DNA of 64,000 nt from Epiperipatus broadwayi (taxonomy: Eukaryota > Onychophora > Udeonychophora > Euonychophora > Peripatidae). The translations under genes were made by a program, and so were the position numbers. The stretch is from assembly GCA_028023455.1 (NCBI GenBank), contig JAQFVV010012496.1, positions 3,286,001 through 3,350,000 on the forward strand, given 5' to 3'. Positions 11,070-22,695 of the stretch are shown here, piece after piece. Under the pieces are notes generated by a model. It made no database searches. It had not been told where the DNA came from and was given only the letters and a program-made list of their open reading frames with translations. The stretch's first letter is position 1. Every line of letters begins with the position of its first letter.

Positions 11070-11380
11070 ATGAAAATAAAGATTGATTATGATGAGTTGG
11101 AAGAAGTTAACAACTACAAATATCTTGGTCAGATTATTAATATAGATGGAAACATAATGAATAAAATTAATCATAGAATTAAACTTAGTTGGAGTACTTT
11201 TGGTAGAAATAACTTGATACTAAAAGGAAATATGTCTAGGTGTTTGAAAAGGATGTTTTTTAATAAATGTGTTTTCCCACAATATGTCCAGCCCAACTCC
11301 AATCTTTTAATTTTTTCAATGAGGTCAGTAACACCTGTTTGTTCTCTTACCCATACGCTGGCTAATGCATGTTGGTGAGC
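11070..11380. mobile_element. RTE-like fragment with internal inversion
   Basis: The plus strand at 11070-11277 encodes KIKIDYDELEEVNNYKYLGQ and then INHRIKLSW and RCLKRMFFNKCVFP, the region just after the reverse transcriptase core in RTE proteins. At about 11280 the sequence switches strand: 11280-11365 is the minus-strand copy of the GHI, LIEKIKRL, TGVTDL and WVREQ region that should lie further downstream. One retroelement copy thus carries an inverted piece, a pattern typical of twin priming during target-primed reverse transcription. Confidence 0.7.
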
Positions 11381-11384
11381 AGCC

Positions 11385-11960
11385 CATCCATGTTCATATA
11401 CTATATGAATAATCACATAGTAATAACAGCTGCAATGACAAGAACATATGGAGTGGACATTAGGAATTTGCCCTACTCGGCCTCCAAGAGGAATCAAAGG
11501 GTCTCCTTTCAGTTAATAGCAAAGTCCTTTCTGCAGCCAATAAGAGATATACTTGACATTATGTTTTTAAAAATGCCACATTAAACAAAGAAAGATTGTA
11601 TAATGTTTGATTAAAACTTACTATATTATTTATTTATGTTTTATTACTAAACTTTAATCATTAAATAGATTTAATGTTGAGAGACATTAAGTTATTTTAG
11701 TTGCTTATTGTTATTATTTTGTAAGAGTAGTTAGATATCATGTAAAATCCTTCATCATATTTAACTACAGGTGTTAATTAGTTAATTTATTTTGTTATTA
11801 GTTTGTTAGAAATAAACATGAGATTATTATTATTATATTTATTATTTTTGGAGAATTGAAAAATGTCTATTGAAAGATAACTACGAAATTATTAGTTAAT
11901 GTTAAATGTCTAATTAGTATTTATTAAAAGAATATTAAGTAATTTATTGTTATTCCTGTA
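11385..11960. other. No feature recognised
   Basis: A/T-rich; short open frames on both strands without recognisable similarity. Confidence 0.45.
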
Positions 11961-11976
11961 GTAAATTTATAAATCA

Positions 11977-12080
11977 GTCAAGCATTGGTGGTCGAGAGGT
12001 CAGTGACAGCTGCTTTACAAGCAGTTGTCCTGGGTTAGCGGGTTCGCTTCCTGGCTGATGCCATGACACATGAGAAAAAA
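11977..12080 (+). mobile_element. tRNA-Gly-derived short SINE
   Basis: The body GCATTGGTGGTCGAGAGG ... GGGTTCGCTTCC closely matches a tRNA-Gly gene. It ends with the shared ATGACACATGAG tail and an A run. A 13-14-bp duplication (AAATTTATAAATCA at 11963-11976 and AAATTATAAATCA at 12081-12093) shows retrotransposition. An extra TTAGCG near the T arm and anticodon-loop changes argue against a functional tRNA. Confidence 0.8.
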
Positions 12081-12639
12081 AAATTATAAATCATATTTTA
12101 GAATTATTAGATGTATGTGTCTAAAGACATGAGGGTATTACATAGCATTTTTGTTATGTGAATTTGGTGGGGTAATATTCTTATGCCATTGGGAGTATAT
12201 CTTTTGGGGTGTATTTTCAATGTTTAAACCAGTGTACCTTACTGAATGTCTCATGTTAAGTGTTTCATAATTATATTTATTTTGATAAAACCATATTTTA
12301 TTTATAGTATTAAGCAAGTTTTTATAAGGTAAATTTAGTATTGAAAGTAATAGATTGAGTATTATAGTTGGAACTCTAATTATTTATATTGAATTTAAGT
12401 GTTATAGTATTTTATTTAATAAGTTTTCTTATATTTAATTATTGAAAGATATTATTTTATTAAATACTGTATGTTAGCAGGGTATCTTGAGCCAGTCTTA
12501 ATGTTAATTGTCTTGATAGTTGCTTATATAACGAACGTAACTGTAGTTCAATATTGTTATCTCTGTTAGCCGGATTCTTTTGTTCAGTTTTCCTTTAAGG
12601 AAAGGGTACAATATATATGTTATTATTTTTATATATATT

Positions 12640-12705
12640 TTAGTTGCCTTGAAAAAGACTATAATAGGATATAGTCGAAACATTGGTGGAATATTTTACG
12701 TTCTC
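12640..12705 (+). repeat. Penelope-type terminal motif, degenerate hammerhead-like
   Basis: CTTGAAAAAGAC, a loop, then GTCGAAACATTGG resembles the terminal motif of Penelope-like pseudo-LTRs (GAAGAAGAC...GTCGAAAC), which is related to hammerheads. The core is degenerate. It lies just before a tiny family B insertion. Confidence 0.4.
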
Positions 12706-12719
12706 GAATGATAGTTTAT

Positions 12720-12778
12720 CACATGATTACTCTGGTTGCCACAGGATGGCACTACTGTATGGAGAGTTTTGCCTCTTT
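12720..12778 (+). mobile_element. Minimal family B insertion (59 bp) with target-site duplication
   Basis: Contains only the last part of family B (GATTACTCTGG, GGCACTACTGTATGG, GAGAGTTTTGCCT). Flanked by AATGATAGTTTAT (12707-12719) and AATAATAGTTTAT (12779-12791), a 13-bp duplication with one mismatch. No ribozyme is retained. It shows that the family B terminus GTTTTGCCT is the end at which integration occurs. Confidence 0.7.
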
Positions 12779-12799
12779 AATAATAGTTTATGTAATAAA

Positions 12800-14185
12800 T
12801 TGTTATGTAAAGAAGATATATATGTGTGTGTGAACTATTTATTTATTTTAATGAAATAAATTACATGCTAGAATGATATACACATTATTATTAAAAAGAA
12901 AAAAAAGATTTATCATTAAAAAAAAAAACAGTAAATAAAAATGCAAATAATGACTTCCGAATAAAGGACTTTCTCAAATACAGCTATACATCGCTTAGCA
13001 GTTGTCCTTTATACAAAGAGTCACAAAAGTGATCATCGTCATTTTGTACCCACTGTTTTGATTTACAATCAAATTCACTATAACGATCATAAAAAAAATG
13101 TAAAATTTTTGGCGGCCATTTTGTAAGATTGATGACATCATAGGGTAGTTATTAACACTGTCATCCAAAAGCAAAATAGTGACTTTCATACTGAAACTGT
13201 ACAGTATACCGTTTATTCATAATATACAATACAGTGCATAATATTACTATTGTATATAATATTTTGATTATAAACTTAATTTACAATTAATGTAATTTAT
13301 TTAATTTTCATCCACCTTTGCAAGACACCAGTTCCTCATTAATGATATATCCAAAGTAAAGATTTTCATCGTTAATAACTACAAAGCCCCCCTGCCCAAA
13401 AAAGTATTTCATTTTGTATAATAAATAATCAAAATCATATTTTAATGGCATACAATAAAATTGTATTAAGCATAAAACTGTTACATAAATGTATTTTCGA
13501 TTTAATAAAATGTATGTAAAATTGTATACAACTAAACAGAAAAAGATTTGTATCTTTAATATTTATTTAAACGGTTCAACTGCACTAAAAATTTTAAAGT
13601 CATTTCAAAGAATATGTCTAACGCATGTAATAAAATGCAACATCTCATAGCAAAAAAAAATTTCACAGCTAGCTTAAGACTATGGTTGTATTAGCTTAAA
13701 TTTTCTATTGCATTTGATTAAGAGAGTAAATGAAACATACTTAAAAACATAAATATATAGATGGAGAGAGATGCGACATTAAAGGACAAAATCTTTAATT
13801 AAAGCTAACATTTAACACTGAGACTACATTCCATTATCCAAATATATAGAGAAAAATCTTGCCTCAATACTGACTATTATATTTACAACTTCATTTAGAT
13901 AAAAGAATATCAATATTTTGAAAAATAACCTGTTATATGCCTTCAGCAGTTACGTCGGTGGTAAAAATAGCTAAATTGAGGAAAATCAGGAGTGTTCCTG
14001 AACAAACTGGAGAGACGGGAAAAAAAATCAATCTATTACTCAAATGCTATCTGACCCCCATAGCAAATGACCATGGTGTGAATAAATAAATATTTAATTC
14101 ATTAATAAAAAATATTTTATTCATTTAGTAAAGCTTATATTAATCTGGTTAATTAATATATTATTCATTCTTTCACTTTATTATT
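12800..14185. other. A/T-rich stretch, no gene recognised
   Basis: Contains a short minus open frame (12995-13189) with no recognised similarity and several A runs. No RNA gene or repeat family identified. Confidence 0.45.
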
Positions 14186-14189
14186 TTTT

Positions 14190-14294
14190 TTCTTTTTTTT
14201 CATATGTCATAGCATCGGCCGAGACGCGAACCCACAACCGTCTGCAACCAACTACTTGCTTGCATGGCGGCTACGATACCTCTCGGCTAACAAC
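14190..14294 (-). mobile_element. tRNA-derived short SINE
   Basis: Minus-strand copy: A box TTAGCCGAGAGG, B box GTGGGTTCGCGTC, then CGGCCGATGCTATGACATATG and an A-rich tail (T run on the plus strand at the left). Same subfamily as 15240-15340. Confidence 0.8.
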
Positions 14295-14299
14295 AAAAT

Positions 14300-15180
14300 T
14301 TATGCATGCCTATAATATAAAATAGGGAGGTAAACATCTTTCAATAGCCAGCGTATTGGGGAAGGGGGGTGTCTCCATTAACACCTTAAGGAGAAACACT
14401 TATAGAGGAGACAGCTTGCTAATTGCTAGGTAGTGAAAAGTTGATCAATTTTCTATTATTTTAATCTCTATTAACTAGTGCAGATTCAACAGCTGGAATA
14501 AATATAGACCAATTATCTGGAAGCAAAAAATTCTCTGCTGAATAGACCCTGAAAAAATGTTCAAAAATTATCTGTCTAGCATTCAAACTCAGATAGTAAT
14601 CACGATCGGCTGTTGCAAGTCCTTGAACACATAATGTAATTTATAAGAGTGTATAGATAATCAAAATATGCAGAAAGATACATTTATTGTATTATGACGT
14701 CATATTTTGCTAACTGAAATCAGTAAATATGTAGTAAGCCATATAAGAACATATTTTATAGTGCAGTTATCTCATTTCAAATGAATGAATGGAAATCAAC
14801 TTTTGGACTTCCTCCTTTTATTTCACTAATCATAATAATTATTTTTTTTTTTTTAAAGTAAAAATTCTAAAAACAATATTTAGAATTATATATTGCTTAA
14901 AGACGTTACTTTTCATTATTAGTAAAGTAGGACATTAATTAGAACTGACAGGTTTTAACTGAATGACTTTTTTAAAAATAATAATTTAAAAACGAAACAC
15001 TTCATACTTTTAAGTGTGTTAATAATGAGGCAGTAAAAAAATAAATAATGATGTCAAATTAATTAAACAATTCTGCACAGAATAAAGTATACATTATATT
15101 TAATATATGTGAACATATACTTTTGAGATGAGACATAAAAATTCATATAACATTGCAATACTAACAAAAAAACAAAATTT
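14300..15180. other. No feature recognised
   Basis: A/T-rich; GGGGAAGGGGGG near 14358 is the only conspicuous composition change. No gene supported. Confidence 0.45.
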
Positions 15181-15239
15181 TTAATTATAATTTTTCCAAG
15201 ACGGTGGTTTCGTCTACTAACAAATAGATCTTTTCACGT

Positions 15240-15340
15240 CAAGCGTTGTTAGCCGAGAGGTCATCGCAGCCGCATTGCAAGCAAGTAGTTGGTTGCAGAC
15301 GGCTGTGGGTTCGCGTCCCGGCCGATGCTATGTCATATGG
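15240..15340 (+). mobile_element. tRNA-derived short SINE with 21-bp target duplication
   Basis: The tRNA-like body from GCGTTGTTAGCCGAGAGG through GTGGGTTCGCGTCCCGG to GATGCTATGTCATATGG is the best preserved of its subfamily. It is flanked by AACAAATAGATCTTTTCACG (from 15219) and AACAAATAGATCTTTTCAAG (from 15341), a long duplication with one difference. The 67-codon frame spanning it is accidental. Confidence 0.85.
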
Positions 15341-15354
15341 AACAAATAGATCTT

Positions 15355-15842
15355 TTCAAGTGAAATACATACGAAAAGGAAATATGCCTATGTGTTTGAA
15401 AAGGAAGGTTTTTAACATGTGTTTTACCAATTCTTACTTATGGATCTGAGACTTGGACACTTAATGGAAGAGCAATACAAAGACTCCAGACCACTCAAAG
15501 AAGTATGGAGAGATGCATGTTGGGAGTAACAAGAAGAGATCGAAAACGCAATGTATGGGTAAGAGAACAAACAGGTGTTACTGACCTCATTGAAAAAATT
15601 AAAAGATTGAAGTGGAGTTGGGCTGGACATATTGCTAGAAGAGATGATAATAGATGGACAACTGAAATCTTAAACTGAATTCCAAAAGATTTTAAAAGAC
15701 CCAGAAAGAGACCACATGTGAGATGGATGGATGAAATAAGAAAGTGTGCAGGGGTGATGCGGAGAAGAGAAGCTAAAGATCGGAGAAGATGGATTAAACT
15801 TGAAGAGACCTTCATCCTGCAGTGGATTGGTGGTAGTTGTTG
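15355..15842 (+). mobile_element. RTE-like non-LTR retrotransposon, 5'-truncated 3' end
   Basis: The plus strand reads RKGNMPMCLKRKVFNM, shifts frame near 15420, then VLPILTYGSETWTLNGRA, RSMERCMLGVTRRDRKRN, VWVREQTGVTDLIEKIKRL, WSWAGHIARRDDNRW, an in-frame stop (about 15676), then IPKDFKRPRKRPHVRWMDEI and ends TFILQWIGGSC. This is the C-terminal tail following the reverse transcriptase in RTE-type LINEs. Truncation, frameshift and stop make it non-functional. Long minus frames here are antisense shadows. Confidence 0.85.
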
Positions 15843-15955
15843 ATGATGATATATATGCAAAAGAAAATTGATTTCCCACCATGCACTTCAAAAACCAACT
15901 TCCTTTCACAAGAATCCACTAACAAGTAGACCTTTGCAAGTGAAATACAACATAT
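15843..15955. repeat. Dispersed palindrome-associated repeat (copy)
   Basis: GATTTCCCACCATGCACTTC, AACCAACTTCC and CAAGTGAAATACAACATA also occur, partly inverted, at 18955-19240. At 15200-15240 and 15341-15370 the same AAATAGA...CAAGTGAAATAC sequence flanks the SINE and RTE pieces, so this repeat was the host sequence for both insertions. Confidence 0.45.
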
Positions 15956-16137
15956 ATGGTGGGTTGCCCGAGAGATAGAGATTCTATAGGTTGTGTTTGG
16001 TTAGGCTTACAGGTTCAGTTCCAAACCAACAGACAAATGATGACAACTACTCAACAATTAATATGTACAATTTATTAGTTACAAAAAATATACACGTCAG
16101 TTAAGCAAACGAATAAATATAGTTTATAAAATTGAAT

Positions 16138-16695
16138 GCTGAGGTAGTCGTGCCGAGTAATGGAACTCACTTTCAGCTAAATAAGTAGTCTGCCTCGTGA
16201 GCTCTGGTTAAACTCTTCCAGCTGTATTGGAAAGCCTGCCTAGAGTCGGTTACGGATGTAGTAATTTCCGGTCCCTGAGTGGACTTGCCTTACTGCGTTG
16301 ATGTCGCGGTAATGACTAGAAAGAGAGAGTACCCTTGCTGACGACAGAGGGTTTATTGGAGAGCACGTTCAGTCATTCAAGTTGACAAAAGTAATTGCTC
16401 TCTGCCTTGCCTCCAAAAGGCTGACTAGTTAATGGCAGATCACCTACCTTACTGGAAACATGCGAACTTGGTGCGCGAACCCCAGTGAAGGATTTAATCC
16501 CATTGGATAGCAACTGGGTGCTAGCTAATAGGGTAAGGAATCTGGAATAGTCCACTTCTGAAGGCAGGGTCAGATATGACAGGATTTGAATTAAATTTTG
16601 TAATAAATAGGATTGATTTATGCAAGGTAAAAGAGGCCTTATATTTTTTTGCCTGCATTTCCCCACTTATACAGTATTATGATGAATTGATTCAT
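16138..16695 (-). mobile_element. Possible solo LTR
   Basis: A block of about 560 bp with distinctly higher C+G than its flanks. On the minus strand it shows a TATA-like AAATATAAGGCC near 16640, a polyadenylation signal AATAAACC near 16350, and ends ACTACCTCAGCA, giving the CA terminus expected of an LTR. The 97-codon minus frame (16373-16666) resembles no known protein. The other terminus and a target duplication could not be fixed, so this is tentative; a host exon cannot be excluded. Confidence 0.3.
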
Positions 16696-16699
16696 CATA

Positions 16700-18780
16700 A
16701 ATGGTAGCTCCTAAAATGTAATATGAATAAATAATAGTTTGGATACTAAACAATTTGCATTTCTTGGTTCCTATTTATAATCATTATGTTGATTGATAAG
16801 AGTAATTAATACCCTGGATCCAGAGCGCATAATGATAATCATAATAGTTTATTAACAATAGAGAAACAATCTATAAAGAACATTAAGACTACGATGAATA
16901 GTTTATGAAACATTTGCATCAAATGTTTATACCTATAGTGATGTGGAGCAACAAACGTATATTTAAATAACTAAGAGAAAATACATGTAGTTATAATTAA
17001 ATCTTAATAGAGAGATATAAAACGAGAGCTTTAACTCGTTATGATTTTATTAATTTAATAAATATATGAAAATCTAAATAAGGTATTTATACATGCTTGA
17101 ATTGATATAACGATAATTTGTAATGATTATAATTATCTTCCCTTAGTTTCAAAAGGCATTTTATTGATTCCAAAAAAAGGTTTTACATCGATTACGTTTG
17201 GTTTACAATGATCATGCTTGGTTTACATAGTTTTACATTGTACTTGTTTGCTCAAACTGTATAAATCGTTGTATAAAGTTACACACTTCATGAGGTTAGG
17301 TCCTCAAGGTTGAATATCTTTGAACACAAAGTTTTTGTTGTTTAACAATTATCTGGTATTATTTTTGCGTATTATTATACTAAAGTTATTTTAATGTAGA
17401 TAATTTAAATCTTAATAGTTTTTGTTTTTTCTTTGGATTTTTGGCTACAATCTTGATCATTGTTTTAATAGTGACCAGGTCACAGCATGCAAATCTGGTG
17501 TTGCAATTGTTCTATCTCTGTTTTTTATCTGCCATTAATTTGTTAATAAATGTGGATGAATGATGTTGAGTATTTCTTCCTATTAGAAAGCTGTACCTCG
17601 TGCACCAGAAAGAATATAGCATGGAGGTAGCTGCCCTGATGTTTGGCATTGATCTATTTGTTGGTTATGCTTATATATATATATTATCATACATTCTTTT
17701 AGAAAATGAACTAACATAAATACTTATAAATATTATAAAATTCCAAGTAAGACTTAATAATCCATAAAGTTCTGATCTTCATATTTCACAAAGTATTCAA
17801 TATAAATAGGGCACAATTATCTGAAGATATGGTTCAAGTTTCCCATTATTAAGTGATATGATTTTATACTAAGAGCCTTTGAGATAACAATCCATTCATA
17901 TAGATATTACACACGTATACTCACAACATGTGTTGAATGCAGTTAAATCTAGTTTCAAAATATTTGTGCGATTTGGGTTATCATAATTTGTTTGATGAAG
18001 CTATTATACTTTATCCCTTGTCCTGTCCAATAATCTGTTAATACAAAAAGTATATGCAAGCATAAAAGCTATTCATAATAAATCTGGTTAATAAGCACGA
18101 AATAATCCGATAAGTAATATCGTGATACTGTGACCAAGAATAAAATTAAGATGTTGAGGTTTCATTATAAATAATTCTCTTATTTTATATATTAGTATTA
18201 TTACTTGATTTTTTTATTAATATTAGATGATAATAGTCCATACTAAATACCCACATGTTGATCTGAAGTCAGATAGACATCCTTTGAACATTTTGGTGAA
18301 ACAAAATAATTTTCGAACATGAGTTCTAAAAGCAATTTGGTTGTTGTTAAGCCATTGATTTACAATTTGGTTGTTTGGAAAATAGTTGTTTGGAAAATAG
18401 ACGTCAACTTTCTTTTAAGCAACCATTCTGTGAAATTTCTTTACATAACATTTCATAGATATATACATTCTTTTCCTTACAAAGAATAAAAGAATTGTTA
18501 GGCGTTTCATTTTCTTTTGCAATAAAATAAATATCTATGTAAGAGAATACCCCTTTTTAAAAGATGTCACTACATCAGTTAGTGGAATGACGTGATCGGT
18601 GTCGCTATCATTATCTATCCGATTTGCTCATCGTTATTCTTATAAATTTTTATTAACCAATGATCATTGTCCCTAAATAGATTAATTATTATAAATATTA
18701 GTTATATGCACATATACAAAGATTTGTACATGTGACAGTGACAGTTATTGTTTATTCATTAATATATGATCACATTTTGG
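16700..18780. other. A/T-rich stretch, no gene recognised
   Basis: No open frames of note and no repeat family recognised. Confidence 0.45.
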
Positions 18781-18787
18781 TTTAGAC

Positions 18788-18932
18788 GAGCGTTTCTCAA
18801 CCAGGGGTCTCCTAAGACCATTGGAAAACACATTTTCGATTCATAACAGTAGCAAAATTAAAGGTTAGGGGTCACCACAATATAACGAACTGTATTAAAG
18901 GGTCGCAGCATTAGGAAGGTTAAGAGCCACTG
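18788..18932. mobile_element. SPIN-type non-autonomous hAT element
   Basis: The left end GAGCGTTTCTCAACC and right end AAGGTTAAGAGCCACTG match SPIN termini. Internal landmarks also match: GGGGTCTCCTAAGACCAT, GGAAAACACATTTTCGATTC, CATAACAGTAGCAAAATTA, GGGGTCACCACAA, AACTGTATTAAAGGGTCGC and GCATTAGGAAGG. Flanked by GTTTAGAC (18780-18787) and GTTTAGAG (18933-18940), an 8-bp hAT-type duplication with one difference. At about 145 bp it is a short internally deleted copy, immobile without a transposase supplied elsewhere. SPIN is known for horizontal transfer between vertebrates and invertebrates. Confidence 0.85.
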
Positions 18933-18954
18933 GTTTAGAGGGATCTCCCAGATG

Positions 18955-19240
18955 GTACAATATATATACAAAGCAAAATAGACTTCACATCATTCATTTC
19001 AAAAACCCAACTTCCTTTAGCAACCTTTTCAAGTGAAATACAACAAAACAATAACAACATATATATTTCAAAGCAAAATAGACTTCCCATCATTCACTTC
19101 AAAACCGACTTCTTTTAACATGGTTTTTGAAGTGAATGATGGGAAGTCTATTTTGCTTTGTATATATATGTTATCGCTTTGTTATATTTCACTTGAAAAC
19201 GTCTATTTGTTAGTAGATGAAGCCATGGTTGTGGAATAAG
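18955..19240. repeat. Palindromic dispersed repeat
   Basis: CAAAGCAAAATAGACTTCCC, ATCATTCACTTC and AAAACC are mirrored by GGTTTTTGAAGTGAATGATG, GGAAGTCTATTTTGCTTTG around a centre near 19118. A third partial copy of the unit precedes it. Related to 15200-15240 and 15843-15955. The 68-codon plus frame is a by-product. Confidence 0.6.
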
Positions 19241-19330
19241 TTTAGTATAATTTTTTTTGCCTAGTATCGTAATGTTATAAGAATTTTTATTTTATTTATA
19301 ATTACTAGTATAGCATTAGGTAGTATTTAA

Positions 19331-19427
19331 TTTTTTTTCCATATGTCAAAGCATCATCCAGGAAGCGAATCCACGACAACTGCTTGTAAGGCAGCTGTGC
19401 TGACCACTCAGCCACCAACGCTTGACC
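19331..19427 (-). mobile_element. tRNA-Gly-derived short SINE
   Basis: On the minus strand: GCGTTGGTGGCTGAGTGG (A box), CTGCCTTACAAGCAG anticodon arm, GTGGATTCGCTTCC (B box), and tail ATGCTTTGACATATG. Flanking TATTTAATTTT and GGTTTAATTTT may be the target duplication. Confidence 0.75.
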
Positions 19428-19490
19428 GGGTTTAATTTTGAGATAAGTTATAACAAAGATCAATATACATTTAGTTATTGTTACACATTG

Positions 19491-20260
19491 AATTTACAGA
19501 TTATGAAAAAGCATTTGGTTCAATAAGCATTTTCATGGAGATTAACGCTTTAGACGACCAAGATATAAATTCAAGATATATTCTATAGAATATTTATTAA
19601 ATGTAACATCGGTGATTAGATTACATGATGACATCAAAAAAAATAAGAACATTGATAATGATGTATAACAGGATGATTCTATATCTCCAAAACTTTTTAC
19701 GCCATATTTCCAGAAAGTATTTTGTGGATTAAAATGGGAAGCTAAGGGAATAAAAATACATCGATTTTTTTTCAGTCATTTAGATTTTGCTGATGAAATG
19801 TTTTATTTTTAAAATAATGCTTCAGAAATGTTGTGAGAATACATTTTTTTAAAAAAAGATTTTTAATAGATGTTTTACCAGTTCTTACATGCAGATCTGA
19901 GACTTGGATACTTAACAGAGCAACGCAGAGGCAACACCAATGCATAGAGAGATTTATGGCCTAAGTAATAAAAAGGGATCAAAAGCTAAATATGTGACAA
20001 AGAGGCCAAATAGGTATTGTTAACATCATCGAAAGATTAAAGAAAATGTAATTACGTTGGATATATTGCTAAAAGAAATAATAATAGATGGGCAGTCAAA
20101 TTTAACAGGATCTCATGAGATTGTAAGACCTAAAAAAAGACTTCATGCGATACAGGTGGATGAAATAAGGAAGCTTGTTGGTATGATGCGAAGAATGGGT
20201 TAAATATGAAGATATTCATCATGCAGTAGATCAAAACGGTTGGAAATGATGATACTTTTG
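19491..20260 (+). mobile_element. RTE-like retrotransposon remnant including reverse transcriptase
   Basis: Decayed copy read across frames: DYEKAF near 19503, RLHDD near 19620, HLDFADEM near 19782 (the reverse transcriptase active-site motif region, usually FADDM), then VLPVLTCRSETWILN near 19872 and the C-terminal tail to about 20250. Multiple stops and frameshifts. It supplies reverse transcriptase sequence missing from the shorter copies at 9.1 and 15.4 kb. Confidence 0.7.
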
Positions 20261-20269
20261 GCTAATATC

Positions 20270-22680
20270 CCTTTGATTAAAAAGTTCTACAAATACTGCT
20301 ACTTTATAATGTTGACATCTATTTAATAATGGTAAATTCTTTGGGAAGGTTTGTGACAGCTATTACTTTAAATATATATATATATGAGCCTCATGATATA
20401 TTCGTATTGCATCTGCCTGCGATAATGTAATTAGGTTTGAAAGTGAAATGGATACGGTTTGAAAAAATTTTTGAGATTTTAATTAGATTTATGATTTTTC
20501 TATCAGAAAACAACTCTATCCATTCATCAAGCTATCCAATATTCCCCAGTAAATGAATAACTAAACAAGAATAGAAAAACACTGGATCATTCACCACCTG
20601 GCAATTGACAAACCAGGTGAGAAATGGCTTCTCGTTCATTATTTTTTCTATGGGAAGATGTTAGAGAAGCCTCTGCTAGGAGTGGACGATTTAAAAGCTG
20701 TTTTAGCTTTTACTCGTATAATGTGCATGACATTAATAATATTTAGCTGAGCAGGCTTTAGGTCCTGTGAACCAAACTCATGGCACCTTAACTAAACTGA
20801 CCGATTAATATTCCAGTGAATACTCAGTGAGACATTGGTGTTTCTTTGATTTATAGCCCAGGCCTCTTTTAAAATTGTCCTCTTCCTATCATTAGGCTTG
20901 TTGCAGACAGTATTAATTATTTAGGTGAAATTCATGTCCAGTATTTTTCTCGTGACTGGAGAAAATGGAATTAACTTGAGAATCCACTTTAGATTTTTAG
21001 CACTGATGTATGGTCGTAAATGTATTGATACAGTAACTTTTATCTCACTATAATAAATGGCATTGACGCTAAATTCTTGGCAAATAATCGAATATGCAAT
21101 TTCATACTTATCTTTTTCTGTCCTCTTTTGAGTTATGTGAATATTTATTTATTTAAAGTTTAAAATTTCTGTTAAAAATGAGAAGAAAAATCTATTACTG
21201 TATCCTTGCTCCATGATTTAAATCAAAATGTCTTTCTAATATTAATTTTTAAAAAAAGATGGCAACTGTTAAAAAGGAGCACTAGCTGAGGATGCCCTAT
21301 GTGGCAGCTACATCCAAAACAACATACCTGGTTTTGATAAAGGCTCGTTTCTATCTATATAATCTAACAAATGTTATACTTTTAATAATCTAATAACCTA
21401 CCAAAAAAAAAAAATCAATGAAGTAAATTACAATGAGGAATAAAAAAAAAAGGAATGACTTGAAAAAATGAGTGCAAAATAATTACCATAATTTTACATT
21501 CTGTTGCTCAGGAGACTGCGACATTTGACAGTCAAAATGACAGATTTAACATAACAGATTTAGTGAAGTGTCCAAGTGAGATGATTTTTTTTTTTAACTT
21601 TCAGCTGGGAATCAGTCTTAAAAGCTTTATTTTCTTGCAATGATGTCAAACTATGCATTGCAGATGCATGGAATATGCTATTTACTCAACAAATGTACAA
21701 GAATGATGAACTACTGGCAGAAGATAATAGAATTGAGGCACTGCACATCTTAAACTTTTTCTTAATGAAATATTTAATGATAATAATTTATAAAAAAAAA
21801 TACTATTCTATGTCATAAACCCAAGTAAATAATAAAATCATTTTTTTAAAGTAAATGTCGCTTGCAAGCTGTCCAACTGGTGTTTATAGTTATCATTTTG
21901 GTGCTATTAAAGCTTTCACTATTTTAGGGTACTGCTCTGATTTGACCTATTAGAATACATGACGTTAAGGAAGTGGCAAATTACTAGGGAGAATGATTGA
22001 TATTTTCACCTTGATATCTCAACTTGCCTTTGAGCATAAACCTACAGTAGGTCAATAATTAACTTTAAATTAAATAAATATCCAATTATTCTTTTTTTGT
22101 TTAACAAAAATAATTATTTTTAAAGTGGGAGGGAAAAGAAAAACTTATCAAAGGTAAAATTGAGTTTTAGAGCTGTTCAAACAATCTTGGGTTCTTTAAA
22201 TACAGTAATTAATATTTTAACAATAAGAAATGGAAAAAGAGAAAAACAACTTTAGCAGTGATCTACAATTAAAAATATTTATAATGATAATTTACAAAAT
22301 GTAGGTAATACAATTATTAAATTAATGTCAAATGGAGAATATCAGATAACTCCCAACTTTACATATTTAGCTGTCTAATTGTCACAAAATTGTAAACTGA
22401 AGACGTTGCAATTAGAGATCAGAATCGAATGGAAACCTGCCATCACTTAAATTCTAGCCTTCCAACTAAAGCAGTACTTTGTAATTAAAACTCGGCTAAT
22501 AATATGGCATTCATCTAACAGAAAAACTTTTGACCTAAATATCTAAATGCATTTTACTAGACATTTTAGTGAAAATTATCAAATAATAGGATTAATGATA
22601 TAATAAAAAAGCCAAAATGACACCCGACCTTTCGAGCCAATATTTTTCATGTACAAACAGAAAAAAAAAACTATTTTTTT
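20270..22680. other. A/T-rich stretch, no gene recognised
   Basis: No supported gene. A small hairpin CACCTGG...CCAGGTG occurs near 20596-20622. Homopolymer A and T runs are frequent. Confidence 0.45.
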
Positions 22681-22695
22681 CTTTAAATGTATTAG

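Noticed and set aside
15495-15909. The longest open frames of the window (121 and 79 codons, minus strand)
   Set aside because: They are antisense to the RTE C-terminal tail encoded on the plus strand, whose residues match the known family; the minus translations match nothing.
15959-16030. Possible tRNA-like sequence with acceptor-like ends GTGGGTT/AACCAAC and a B-box-like GGTTCAGTTCC
   Set aside because: The T stem does not pair and no D or anticodon arm is convincing; chance or a very old SINE cannot be separated.
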